From Bacteroidota bacterium (GTDB lineage Bacteria; Bacteroidota; Rhodothermia; Rhodothermales; UBA10348): a stretch of 8,266 nt of DNA. The notes under the pieces were generated by a model, which did not search any database, was not told the DNA's origin, and saw nothing but the letters and a program-made list of their open reading frames with translations. This document shows, in pieces, positions 1 through 6,423 of the stretch; position 1 is the first letter of the stretch; each line of letters starts with the position of its first letter. The stretch lies in contig JAHEEH010000062.1 of the NCBI GenBank assembly GCA_024640835.1, positions 1 through 8,266 on the forward strand. Reading direction: 5' to 3'. A program made the translations under genes and the position numbers.

Positions 1-1079
1 ACCAGCCCATCTGGACCCTCGTCGGAGCGGGAGTCTTTCCGAAGGAGATCTCCGAGAAGAACGAGGAGGACTTCATCCCGTACGGCGCCGATTGGATCAG
101 GGACCGCGTGGCATCGGTGGATCCCGACGCCAACAGGGTGACCCTGGAATCCGGCTCCACCGTTTCCTACGAGTACCTCGTGATGGCGCCCGGCATCCAG
201 ATCGACTGGCACCGGATCGACGGGCTGCCGGAGACGCTGGGCAGGAACGGCGTCGTGTCCAACTACGGGTACGACCTGGCTCCGCAGACGTGGGACGTGC
301 TGCAGAACCTGAACGGTGGACGCGCGGTGTTCACGTCTCCGAACACGCCGCTCAAGTGCGGGGGGGCGCCCCAGAAGATCATGTACCTGGCGGCCGACCA
401 CCTGCGGAAGAAGGGCGCGCTGGACCGGACCGAGATCAAGTTCATGAATCCCGGTACGGTCGTCTTCGGCGTGGAGTACTTCGCGAAGACGCTCCGGAAG
501 GTCATTGCGCGGTACGGCATCGACTTCAACCTGTACACGGAGTTGATCGCCGTGCAGGGTCCCGAGCAGAAGGCCACGTTCCGCATCACGAACCCGGAGG
601 ACGGCTCGACGAGGGAGCAGACGGTCGAGTTCGACATGCTGCACGTGGTGCCGCCCCAGAGCGCCCCGGATTTCATCAAGAAGAGCCCGCTCGCCAACGC
701 GGACGGCTGGGTAGAGGTCAACCGGGAAACGCTGCAGCACGTGCGGTACCCGAACGTGTTCAGCCTGGGGGACGCGGCGGGCACGCCAAACGCCAAGACG
801 GGCGCTGCGGTCCGGAAGCAGGCCCCCGTCGTGTCGACGAACCTCCATCAGCTGATGACGCAGGGCACGCTCGCCGCCCCGAAGCGATATGACGGCTATT
901 CGTCGTGCCCCCTGGTCACCGGATATGGAAAGCTGGTGCTCGCGGAGTTCGATTTCGACAACAAGCCCCTGCCCTCCTTCCCGTTCGACACGTCGCAGGA
1001 GCGCTACAGCATGTATGCGCTCAAGGTGTACGTCCTCCCCGACCTGTACTGGCACGGCATGCTGAGGGGGCGCGCCTGA
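1..1079 (+). CDS. sqr: Type II sulfide:quinone oxidoreductase (SQR), 5'-truncated by window edge
   Basis: FAD flavoprotein of the membrane face that oxidises sulfide, reduces quinone and hands sulfane sulfur to a thiol or sulfite acceptor. The frame is open from the first bases; the first full codon is at position 3, giving 358 visible residues. The first residues, QPIWTLVGAG, match the segment that in human SQOR follows the N-terminal FAD-binding fold, so roughly 40-50 residues including GxGxxG lie outside the window. Both redox cysteines of the type II family are present: Cys at 357-359 in NTPLKCGGAPQK and Cys at 906-908 in DGYSSCPLVTGY. The second FAD motif VFSLGDAAG is also intact. Whole stretches (YDGY..CPLVTGY, FPFD.S.ERxSMY, LYWxxMLRG) read like the mitochondrial enzyme. 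The C-terminus stops at MLRGRA, lacking the extra tail of human SQOR. A TorD-like gene starts one base after the stop, so the two are probably cotranscribed. Confidence 0.95.
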   Translation, partial: QPIWTLVGAGVFPKEISEKNEEDFIPYGADWIRDRVASVDPDANRVTLESGSTVSYEYLVMAPGIQIDWHRIDGLPETLGRNGVVSNYGYDLAPQTWDVLQNLNGGRAVFTSPNTPLKCGGAPQKIMYLAADHLRKKGALDRTEIKFMNPGTVVFGVEYFAKTLRKVIARYGIDFNLYTELIAVQGPEQKATFRITNPEDGSTREQTVEFDMLHVVPPQSAPDFIKKSPLANADGWVEVNRETLQHVRYPNVFSLGDAAGTPNAKTGAAVRKQAPVVSTNLHQLMTQGTLAAPKRYDGYSSCPLVTGYGKLVLAEFDFDNKPLPSFPFDTSQERYSMYALKVYVLPDLYWHGMLRGRA

Positions 1080-1080
1080 C

Positions 1081-2010
1081 GTGTCGGCGACGCCCGTCCG
1101 GATCGGCGATGCGAGGGCGCGGCTGCTGAGGCTGTTTGCCCGGATCGTGGCCGAAGGGCTTCATCCATCCCTTTTGGCCGAAGTCGCGGGCTTCGAGCAG
1201 CTGGCCGACCTGGTCGATCCGTCCCGGGATCCGGACCAGGAGGCCGCGGACCACCAGGACCTGTTCGGATTCAGGGTTCCGCCGTATGCCGGCGTATTCC
1301 TGGACGTGGAGAGCCGGATCGGAGGACGTCCGGCGGACGACGCGCTCAGGTCGTACGCCGGAGGCGGCTGGCAGGGCGCGCGGCAGGACCTGGGCCCGGA
1401 CCACCTCTCCACGCAGCTGGAGTTCCTCGGACACTGCGCGGAGCATGGCCTCGGCGCTGCGGCCCGCGCCTTCCTGGACGGGCAGCTGCTGTCGTGGCTC
1501 GCCGGCTTCTCAGTGGCCGTTTCGCGGGAGCCGTTTCCGTCGTATCGGGGACTGATTCCCGTCCTCGAGGAGGCCGTGCGGGAGGTCCGCGCGTCCCTGG
1601 GCGAGCCCGCCGCGCCCCTGGATCCAGAATCGAATCCGGAGGACATCCTCGCGGATCCGAAGACGGGCGTTCGGGAGATCGCGTCCTGGCTGGTCACTCC
1701 GGCCCGCTCCGGCATCTGGCTGGGACGCGGCGACGTGGAGCGGATGGGGAGGGAAGCCGGGGTACCCCGGGGATTCGGAGGGCGCGCGCTCATGCTGGGC
1801 AACCTGCTGCGGAGCGCGGCGGAATACGGGCGACTGGGTCCGGTGCTGGCCGCGATCGACCGGATCGCGGTGCAGACCGCGTCCCACTGGAAGGGGGCGC
1901 CGGGACCCTGGAGCGGAGTCTGGACGGCGCGCATCGACCGGACACGGACCCTGATCGCCGCCATCGAGGATCGGATCCGCCGGGAAGCGGCTCAGGGCTC
2001 CGGTTCGTGA
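1081..2010 (+). CDS. TorD/DmsD-like molybdoenzyme chaperone with long C-terminal extension
   Basis: Probable cytoplasmic chaperone that binds a Mo-bis-MGD oxidoreductase subunit before cofactor loading or Tat export. The 309-residue product starts with GTG one base after the SQR stop; a GAGGGGG tract lies about 10 bases upstream. TorD-family features are HQDLFGFRVPPYAGVFLD (58-75), DHLSTQLEFL (107-116, the D-H-x3-E/Q-L-x-F-L type hallmark) and FLDGQLLSWL (131-140), all in a helix-rich, cysteine-poor protein. Classical TorD/DmsD proteins are about 200 residues. Here about 110-120 further residues follow, including a conserved-looking block WLVTPARSGIWL and GVPRGFGGRALMLGNLL, whose role I cannot assign. 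No molybdoenzyme gene is in the window, so the client is unknown; position next to sqr suggests a sulfur-oxidising or -reducing Mo enzyme upstream (inference). The last 19 bases overlap the end of the opposing SulP gene. Confidence 0.8.
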   Translation: MSATPVRIGDARARLLRLFARIVAEGLHPSLLAEVAGFEQLADLVDPSRDPDQEAADHQDLFGFRVPPYAGVFLDVESRIGGRPADDALRSYAGGGWQGARQDLGPDHLSTQLEFLGHCAEHGLGAAARAFLDGQLLSWLAGFSVAVSREPFPSYRGLIPVLEEAVREVRASLGEPAAPLDPESNPEDILADPKTGVREIASWLVTPARSGIWLGRGDVERMGREAGVPRGFGGRALMLGNLLRSAAEYGRLGPVLAAIDRIAVQTASHWKGAPGPWSGVWTARIDRTRTLIAAIEDRIRREAAQGSGS

Positions 2011-3752
2011 TCCTCGTCTGCCGGGACCGCTGTGTCGCGCTCGTCGTGCGTCCGCCGCTCGTATTCCTCCACGGCGACGCGGGACGTGAGGAGGGAGCGG
2101 ACGGCCTGGTGCAGGCTCAGGAAGAAGTGGTCCGTTCCGAGCTCGGCTTCGAGTCCGGACTCCGTGGCCACGTCGCGAACCCGCGCCACCATGCTGCCGA
2201 AATAGACGTCCACGCCCCGATCGTGCAGGGTCCGGACAAGATGCTGCAGCACGCCGATCGCGGTCGTGTCGAGGTCGTTGATGGAGGATGCGTCCACCAG
2301 CACGGACTTCACCTCGGGATGGGCATCACAGTGCCCCAGGATGTGGTCCCGTACGTAGTCCGCGTTGGCGAAGCCGAAGGAAGCGTGCACGCGGATGATA
2401 TACAGGCCGTCGATCGCGCGGGCGACCGGGTTGCGCGAGAGGTCCGCGAACGACTGGGTGCCCGGAACATGACCGAGCTCCGCGATATGGGGGCGGCCAA
2501 TCCGGAAGAGGATCGCGACGACCGAGGCCCCGATGCCGACGAAGACGCCGTTCTGGATGCCGATGACCAGGGTGGTCGCGAACGTGAGGAGCGCGATGAG
2601 GCCGTCCACGCGCTTGGAGCGGAGCAGGTAGCGCAGCTCCTTCACGTCGACCAGGCCGAAAGCGGCGACCATGATGATGGCCGCGAAGACCGGGACGGGC
2701 AGGTAGCGGAAGAGCGGCGTGAAGAAGAGGAGCGTCAGCGCGATGAGCACGGCGGCGACGACGTTCGCCATCGGCGTGCGTGCCCCGGCGCGGTCGTTGA
2801 CCGCGCTGCGCGAGAAGCTCACCGAGACCGGGATCGATCGGAAGAAGCTCCCGACCACGTTCATCGCCCCGAGGGCCACCAGCTCCCGGTTCGGCTCCAC
2901 GGTGTACCGGTTCCGTGCGGCGAACACCTTCCCCAGCGAGATCAGGTTCATGAACTGGACGAGGGCGAGCGTCACGGCGGTCGGAAAGAGCACCTGGATC
3001 GACTCCAGCCCCAGAGGAGGCAGGGCCGGGGCCGGAAGGCCCGTCGGGATGTCGCCGACGATCCGGACACCCGCGTCCGCCAGCGACAGCTGCCACACGA
3101 CGACCGATCCGAGGGCCACGGCGATGAGGGGCCCCGGTGCGAGGGGAAGCCACTTGCGGAGGCCGATGAGGAGGAGGATCCCCACGACGCCGATCACGAA
3201 GGTCGCCACGTGGACGTCTCCCACGTTCCGGCCCGCTTCGACGAGGAGCGCGAAGTTGTTCGTCGTACGCGGGAGCGCGATGCCGAGAAGGCTCTGCAGC
3301 TGCGACAGGCCGATCGTGATGGCGACCGCCGCGGTGAAGCCTGCGATCACCGGTCGCGAAAGGAGCGTCACCACGAATCCGAACCGCGCGATGCCCAGGA
3401 CCAGCTGGATCGCGCCGGCCATCAGGGCGACGAGGATGGCAAGACCGACGTATTCCGCGGACGAGGGCTCGGCAACGGTCGACAGGGCGGCAAAGACGAT
3501 CAGGGAGTCCACGGCCACCAGCCCTACGGCCAGGTGGCGCGAGGTGCCCAGCAGCGCGTACACGACCAGCGGCACGAGCGACGCGTACAGGCCGAAGATC
3601 GGCGGAACCCCCGCGAGCAGGGCGTAGGCCATGCCCTGCGGGATGAGCATCACGCCGACCGTGAGCCCGGCCACCAGGTCTCCCCGCAGGTCCCCCCGCC
3701 CGTACGTGCGGATCCACGACACGATGGGAAGGACGGAGGCGAGTCGTGTCAC
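1992..3752 (-). CDS. SulP (SLC26-type) anion transporter with STAS domain, variant copy
   Basis: Inner-membrane transporter of the SulP family (sulfate, bicarbonate or similar anions), 586 residues from a GTG start without a clear Shine-Dalgarno. The membrane part (about 20-410) opens with the family signature GLTVGVMLIPQGMAYA followed by PPIFGLYASL. A cytoplasmic STAS domain follows from about residue 440, with the LVDASSINDLDTTAIGVL core near 481-498. A charged tail (EEYERRTHDERDT...EPEP) follows the STAS domain. Key positions depart from the usual family pattern and from the paralogue at 4649-6352: the TM8 segment reads VQFMNLISLGK with Asn269 where ESIxxAK carries a glutamate, TM3 reads GLVAVDSL with Asp82 in place of a hydrophobic residue, and TM10 reads SVSFSRSAVN. 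Substrate and coupling may therefore differ; the substrate cannot be read from sequence. It is last in the - strand run, 54 bases after the HiPIP gene, and overlaps the convergent chaperone gene. Confidence 0.93.
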   Translation of the reverse strand: MTRLASVLPIVSWIRTYGRGDLRGDLVAGLTVGVMLIPQGMAYALLAGVPPIFGLYASLVPLVVYALLGTSRHLAVGLVAVDSLIVFAALSTVAEPSSAEYVGLAILVALMAGAIQLVLGIARFGFVVTLLSRPVIAGFTAAVAITIGLSQLQSLLGIALPRTTNNFALLVEAGRNVGDVHVATFVIGVVGILLLIGLRKWLPLAPGPLIAVALGSVVVWQLSLADAGVRIVGDIPTGLPAPALPPLGLESIQVLFPTAVTLALVQFMNLISLGKVFAARNRYTVEPNRELVALGAMNVVGSFFRSIPVSVSFSRSAVNDRAGARTPMANVVAAVLIALTLLFFTPLFRYLPVPVFAAIIMVAAFGLVDVKELRYLLRSKRVDGLIALLTFATTLVIGIQNGVFVGIGASVVAILFRIGRPHIAELGHVPGTQSFADLSRNPVARAIDGLYIIRVHASFGFANADYVRDHILGHCDAHPEVKSVLVDASSINDLDTTAIGVLQHLVRTLHDRGVDVYFGSMVARVRDVATESGLEAELGTDHFFLSLHQAVRSLLTSRVAVEEYERRTHDERDTAVPADEDHEPEP

Positions 3753-3766
3753 GGGTTCAGGGTGAC

Positions 3767-3796
3767 GGGCGCCGCCGGCCAGGTCGTGCGGCGCCC
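3767..3796 (-). other. GC-rich stem-loop between HiPIP and SulP genes
   Basis: A perfect 9-bp inverted repeat, GGGCGCCGC (3767-3775) with GCGGCGCCC (3788-3796), encloses a 12-nt loop. It fills much of the 54-base gap between the HiPIP stop and the next GTG start, ending 14 bases before that start. No T-run follows it on the - strand, so it does not look like a standard intrinsic terminator. It could stabilise or delimit mRNA segments, attenuate translation of the SulP gene, or be a by-product of GC content. Confidence 0.45.
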
Positions 3797-3806
3797 CTTC
3801 GACAGG

Positions 3807-4196
3807 TCACGCGGTCTGTTTGAGCGCGAACGAGATGCACGAGCCGCCGGGTGCAATCGGCCCCTTGACCAGGTTGCAGGTTCCGCAGGTCGCTCCTTCG
3901 GCCGGTGGGACGAAGAGCGCGCAGGACGAGCAGGGCTTCATGGGGTCGGTCGTCACGTCCACGTACTGGTACACCTCGTGCCGCATCCGGACCTCGTCCT
4001 CGGTGAGAGCCGAGAGGTCGGTGCACGGGGAAGCGACGGCGGTCGCCGTCTCCGGCGCCGGTTCGGGAGGAGGGGGAGTGTCGCTCTGCCCACCGCTCTG
4101 CCCGCCGCCGCACGCCGATACCAGCGTGCCGGCCCCGACGCCCAGGACGCTTACGCGGAGGAGAAAGTCTCGTCTCGAAAGCTGGTTGTTCGCCAT
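3807..4196 (-). CDS. High-potential iron-sulfur protein (HiPIP), Tat signal plus lipobox
   Basis: Small exported [4Fe-4S] electron carrier, 129 residues. The N-terminus has a twin-arginine motif (SRRDFLLR, 7-14), a hydrophobic stretch and a lipobox LVSAC with Cys29, followed by a Gly/Ser/Pro-rich linker to about residue 56. This predicts a folded protein exported by Tat and lipid-anchored on the outer face of a membrane. The C-terminal domain has the HiPIP order PCSSC (Cys89, Cys92), Cys107 and GGSCISF (Cys120), with the family-like end C-x2-F. Cys104 and Cys58 are extra; Cys104 makes a second CxxC. The aromatic residue usually before the last ligand is replaced by Ser. I prefer ATG at 4196, which starts MANNQLSRRDF and has GGAG three bases upstream; an in-frame GTG at 4205 would add three residues. 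Likely role: shuttling electrons from a sulfur-oxidising complex to a terminal oxidase or cytochrome (inference). Confidence 0.88.
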   Translation of the reverse strand: MANNQLSRRDFLLRVSVLGVGAGTLVSACGGGQSGGQSDTPPPPEPAPETATAVASPCTDLSALTEDEVRMRHEVYQYVDVTTDPMKPCSSCALFVPPAEGATCGTCNLVKGPIAPGGSCISFALKQTA

Positions 4197-4228
4197 GGAC
4201 TCCACAGGGGATGTTCGGAGTGACCGAC

Positions 4229-4234
4229 AATATA
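4229..4234 (-). promoter_or_regulatory. Possible -10 element ahead of the HiPIP gene
   Basis: The 72-base gap between the thioredoxin stop and the HiPIP start contains the only AT-rich patch of the region: TATATT on the - strand (5 of 6 to TATAAT), about 30 bases before the ATG. No TTGACA-like -35 is found at 16-18 bases upstream, so an internal promoter for HiPIP and the downstream SulP gene is only tentative. Confidence 0.25.
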
Positions 4235-4268
4235 CGGGCCACCCCGAACCCCATCATCGCCCGGACGA

Positions 4269-4646
4269 TCAGGCCTGCGCTTCCGCTTCGGCGAGCCGCT
4301 TCAGGTGGTGATCAAGCCACTGCTTCACGTAGAAGGCAGGCAGGGCGCCGGTAAAATCATCCACCACGCGGCCCTTGTGGAAGAGCTTGACGGACGGAAT
4401 GCCCCGGATGCCGTACTCCATGGCCACCTGCTGGTTGATGTCGGTGTTGACCTTGACCAGGCGGAAGGTCTCCTGTCCCTCGGCTAGCTTCTCGAGCGTG
4501 GGGCCGAGCATGCGGCACGGACCGCACCAGGGCGCCCAGAAGTCGACGAGAACGGGGCGTACGTGGCTTTCCTCGATCACGTCCGCCTGGAAATCGGTGA
4601 CCTCGTGCGTGTCGGCGGTCATGCCGCCGTTCTGGAATCCGAACAT
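4269..4646 (-). CDS. Thioredoxin family protein
   Basis: Cytoplasmic dithiol-disulfide oxidoreductase of 125 residues. It has the classical active site WAPWCGPCRM with Cys41 and Cys44, the buried aspartate in VLVDFW (Asp35), and the cis-proline loop GIRGIPSVKLF (Pro84). There is no signal peptide or membrane segment. About 16 residues (MFGFQNGGMTADTHEV) precede the fold. The first ATG at 4646 follows the TAA stop of the upstream SulP gene by only two bases, suggesting translational coupling; a second ATG at 4622 would drop eight residues. The C-terminal helix (QWLDHHL) resembles thioredoxins of the CnoX/YbbN type, but the TPR part of those proteins is absent. In this neighbourhood it could reduce protein or low-molecular-weight persulfides made by the SQR and CstB-like enzymes, or reduce their rhodanese cysteines (inference). 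The open frame continues upstream into the SulP gene but that extension is not thioredoxin-like. Confidence 0.92.
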   Translation of the reverse strand: MFGFQNGGMTADTHEVTDFQADVIEESHVRPVLVDFWAPWCGPCRMLGPTLEKLAEGQETFRLVKVNTDINQQVAMEYGIRGIPSVKLFHKGRVVDDFTGALPAFYVKQWLDHHLKRLAEAEAQA

Positions 4647-4648
4647 GG

Positions 4649-6352
4649 TTATGAGACGGGTTCGTTCTTGAAATCGATGGGAGTCGCCTGCCCCGGAGCG
4701 ATGGCCGAGATCGCGGAATGGACGTCGGGGAGGAACGAGTCGGGCCCCAGGCGGTCCACGACACCGGCCCGCCGGAACACGTCCATGACGGGCCCCTTGA
4801 CGCCCGCCACGACGAAGCCCACGCCCCGCTCGGACAGCACGTCGACGACCTCGATGAGGGCATGGGCGGCCGTGGCGTCGACGCGGTTCACGGCGTAGGC
4901 ATCGAACACCACGGTCCGCACGTCGTCGGACGAGCCGGCGGCGGTCAGCAGGCGCTCGCGCACGTACTCGACATTGCCGAAGTAGAGCGCCGCATCCACG
5001 CGGATCACGGTCACGTCGCGACGGGTCACCGCCTGGGGATGGCGCAGTACGTTGCGGTAGACGTCGGTGCCGGGGAGGCGCCCGAGGATCGCGGTGTGGG
5101 GACGGGACGTCTCGTGGATCACGAGGACCAGGGAGGCCACGACACCTATGAGAATGCCCTCCTCGATGCCCAGGACCAGCGTGGCGACGAACGTCGTCAC
5201 GAGCAGGGCGAAATCGGTGCGCTTCACCTTCCACAGGTAGCGCATCTCGCGGACGTCGAAGAGGCCGGCCACGGCGACCATGATGACGGCGGCGAGCACG
5301 GCCTGGGGCAGATAGTGGAAGAGGGGCGTGAGGAAGAGCAGGGTCAACCCGATGACACCGGCGCTGATGAGGGACGCCAGCGTGGTGCGGGCTCCGGCCT
5401 GGTCGTTCACGGCCGTCCGGGAGAAGCCGCCCGTGGTCGGATAGGACTGGAAGACGGCGCCGACGAGGTTTGCAGCGCCCAGGGCCACCAGCTCGCGGTT
5501 CGCGTCCACCCGGTAGCGGTGCTTGGCGGCGAAGGCCTTGGCGACCGCGATCGATTCCATGAAGCCGACGAGTGAAATGGCGAGGGCCGTCGGCAGGAGC
5601 GCCGACAGGTCGGACAGCGCGACCGACGGGATTGCCGGAACGGGCAGCCCCCCCGGGATGTCACCGACGATGCGTACGCCCGCCTCGTCGAGGCCGGCGA
5701 TCCAGACGACCAGGGTGCCCAGGACCACCACGGTGAGCGCACCGGGGAACGTCTTCTTCCATCGCCTCAGCCCGACGAGGACGAGGATGGAGACGAGACC
5801 GATGGCGAGCGTTTCGGGCTGGACGGAACCGAGTGACGTGACGGCCGCCCACAGGACCTGGTGGACATACTTGGAGCCCGGCAGGCTCACGCCCAGCAGG
5901 TGCTTCAGCTGGCTCAGTCCGATGATGAGCGCGGCGGCGCTGGTGAAACCGGAAAGAACCGGGTGGGACAGGAAATTGGTCAGGAAGCCGAACCGCGCGA
6001 CCCCGAGCACGAACTGGATGGCGCCCACCATGAGGGTCACGAGGAGGGCGAGGGCCAGGTACCGCGCCGGGTCGTCTCCCGCGATGGGAGCCACGCCGGC
6101 GGCGACCAGCAGGGACACCATGGCCACCGGACCCACGGCGAGCTGTCGCGAGGTGCCCAGCAGGGCATAGACCACGATGGGGATGAGCGCGGCATACAGG
6201 CCGTAGATGGGCGGCAGTCCGGCGATCATCGCATAGGCCATGCCCTGGGGAATGAGCATGACGCCGACCGTGAGGCCCGCCGAGAGATCCGACCGGAAGA
6301 CGTCGCGGTCGTATCCCCTGAGCTGGGAGGAGATGGTCAGAAGGCGGTTCAC
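4649..6352 (-). CDS. SulP (SLC26/SULTR-type) anion transporter with STAS domain
   Basis: Inner-membrane anion transporter of 567 residues, probably moving sulfate or a related anion. The membrane domain starts with GLTVGVMLIPQGMAYA and PPIYGLYAALIP, continues with LLGTSRQLAVGPVAMVSLL (TM3) and GFMESIAVAKAFAAKHRY (TM8, Glu266 intact), then TTGGFSRTAVN (TM10). The linker LGRLPGTDVYRNV and the STAS domain (about 440-560, core VFDAYAVNRVDATAAHAL) closely resemble plant SULTR4 sulfate transporters, where the equivalent TM8 glutamate is implicated in proton coupling. I place the start at GTG 6352 (NRLLTISSQLRGYDRDV), because it aligns with the start of the paralogue at 1992-3752. The frame stays open to 6616, but that part is arginine/proline-rich and overlaps the dioxygenase gene, so it is not real coding sequence. 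No clear Shine-Dalgarno precedes the GTG. The gene is followed two bases later by thioredoxin. Confidence 0.93.
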   Translation of the reverse strand: MNRLLTISSQLRGYDRDVFRSDLSAGLTVGVMLIPQGMAYAMIAGLPPIYGLYAALIPIVVYALLGTSRQLAVGPVAMVSLLVAAGVAPIAGDDPARYLALALLVTLMVGAIQFVLGVARFGFLTNFLSHPVLSGFTSAAALIIGLSQLKHLLGVSLPGSKYVHQVLWAAVTSLGSVQPETLAIGLVSILVLVGLRRWKKTFPGALTVVVLGTLVVWIAGLDEAGVRIVGDIPGGLPVPAIPSVALSDLSALLPTALAISLVGFMESIAVAKAFAAKHRYRVDANRELVALGAANLVGAVFQSYPTTGGFSRTAVNDQAGARTTLASLISAGVIGLTLLFLTPLFHYLPQAVLAAVIMVAVAGLFDVREMRYLWKVKRTDFALLVTTFVATLVLGIEEGILIGVVASLVLVIHETSRPHTAILGRLPGTDVYRNVLRHPQAVTRRDVTVIRVDAALYFGNVEYVRERLLTAAGSSDDVRTVVFDAYAVNRVDATAAHALIEVVDVLSERGVGFVVAGVKGPVMDVFRRAGVVDRLGPDSFLPDVHSAISAIAPGQATPIDFKNEPVS

Positions 6353-6374
6353 GGCATCAGGGTTGGGGTTCCGG

Positions 6375-6411
6375 CCGGCGGCCGCCTTCCCGGGAGGACG
6401 GCGGCCACCGG
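6375..6411 (-). other. Strong stem-loop between the CstB-like and SulP genes
   Basis: CCGGCGGCCGCC (6375-6386) faces GGCGGCCACCGG (6400-6411) across a 13-nt loop. The one imperfection is a C-A mismatch in + strand RNA but a G-U wobble in - strand RNA, so all 12 pairs form only in the transcript of the - strand genes. It lies just after the dioxygenase stop and 22 bases before the SulP GTG. No U-tract follows, so an ordinary terminator is unlikely; partial termination, mRNA processing or 3'-end protection are possible. Confidence 0.5.
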
Positions 6412-6423
6412 ATCCGGATCCGA

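Noticed and set aside
108..1079. SQR starting at the ATG-like GTG at 108
   Set aside because: Conserved SQR sequence (QPIWTLVGAG) continues in frame to the window start, so the gene begins upstream of position 1.
1494..4223. A 909-codon open frame on the + strand antisense to the first SulP gene
   Set aside because: Arginine/aspartate-rich, low-complexity translation without recognisable domains; it runs across the ends of the chaperone, SulP and HiPIP genes and is explained by codon-position GC bias of the real genes.
4269..5234. Thioredoxin with a 196-residue N-terminal extension
   Set aside because: The extension is an out-of-frame reading of the SulP STAS region; ATG at 4646 directly after the SulP stop gives a normal-sized thioredoxin.
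6375..6411. Rho-independent terminator
   Set aside because: The stem is strong, but the following - strand sequence is C/A-rich with no run of T; listed as a hairpin only.
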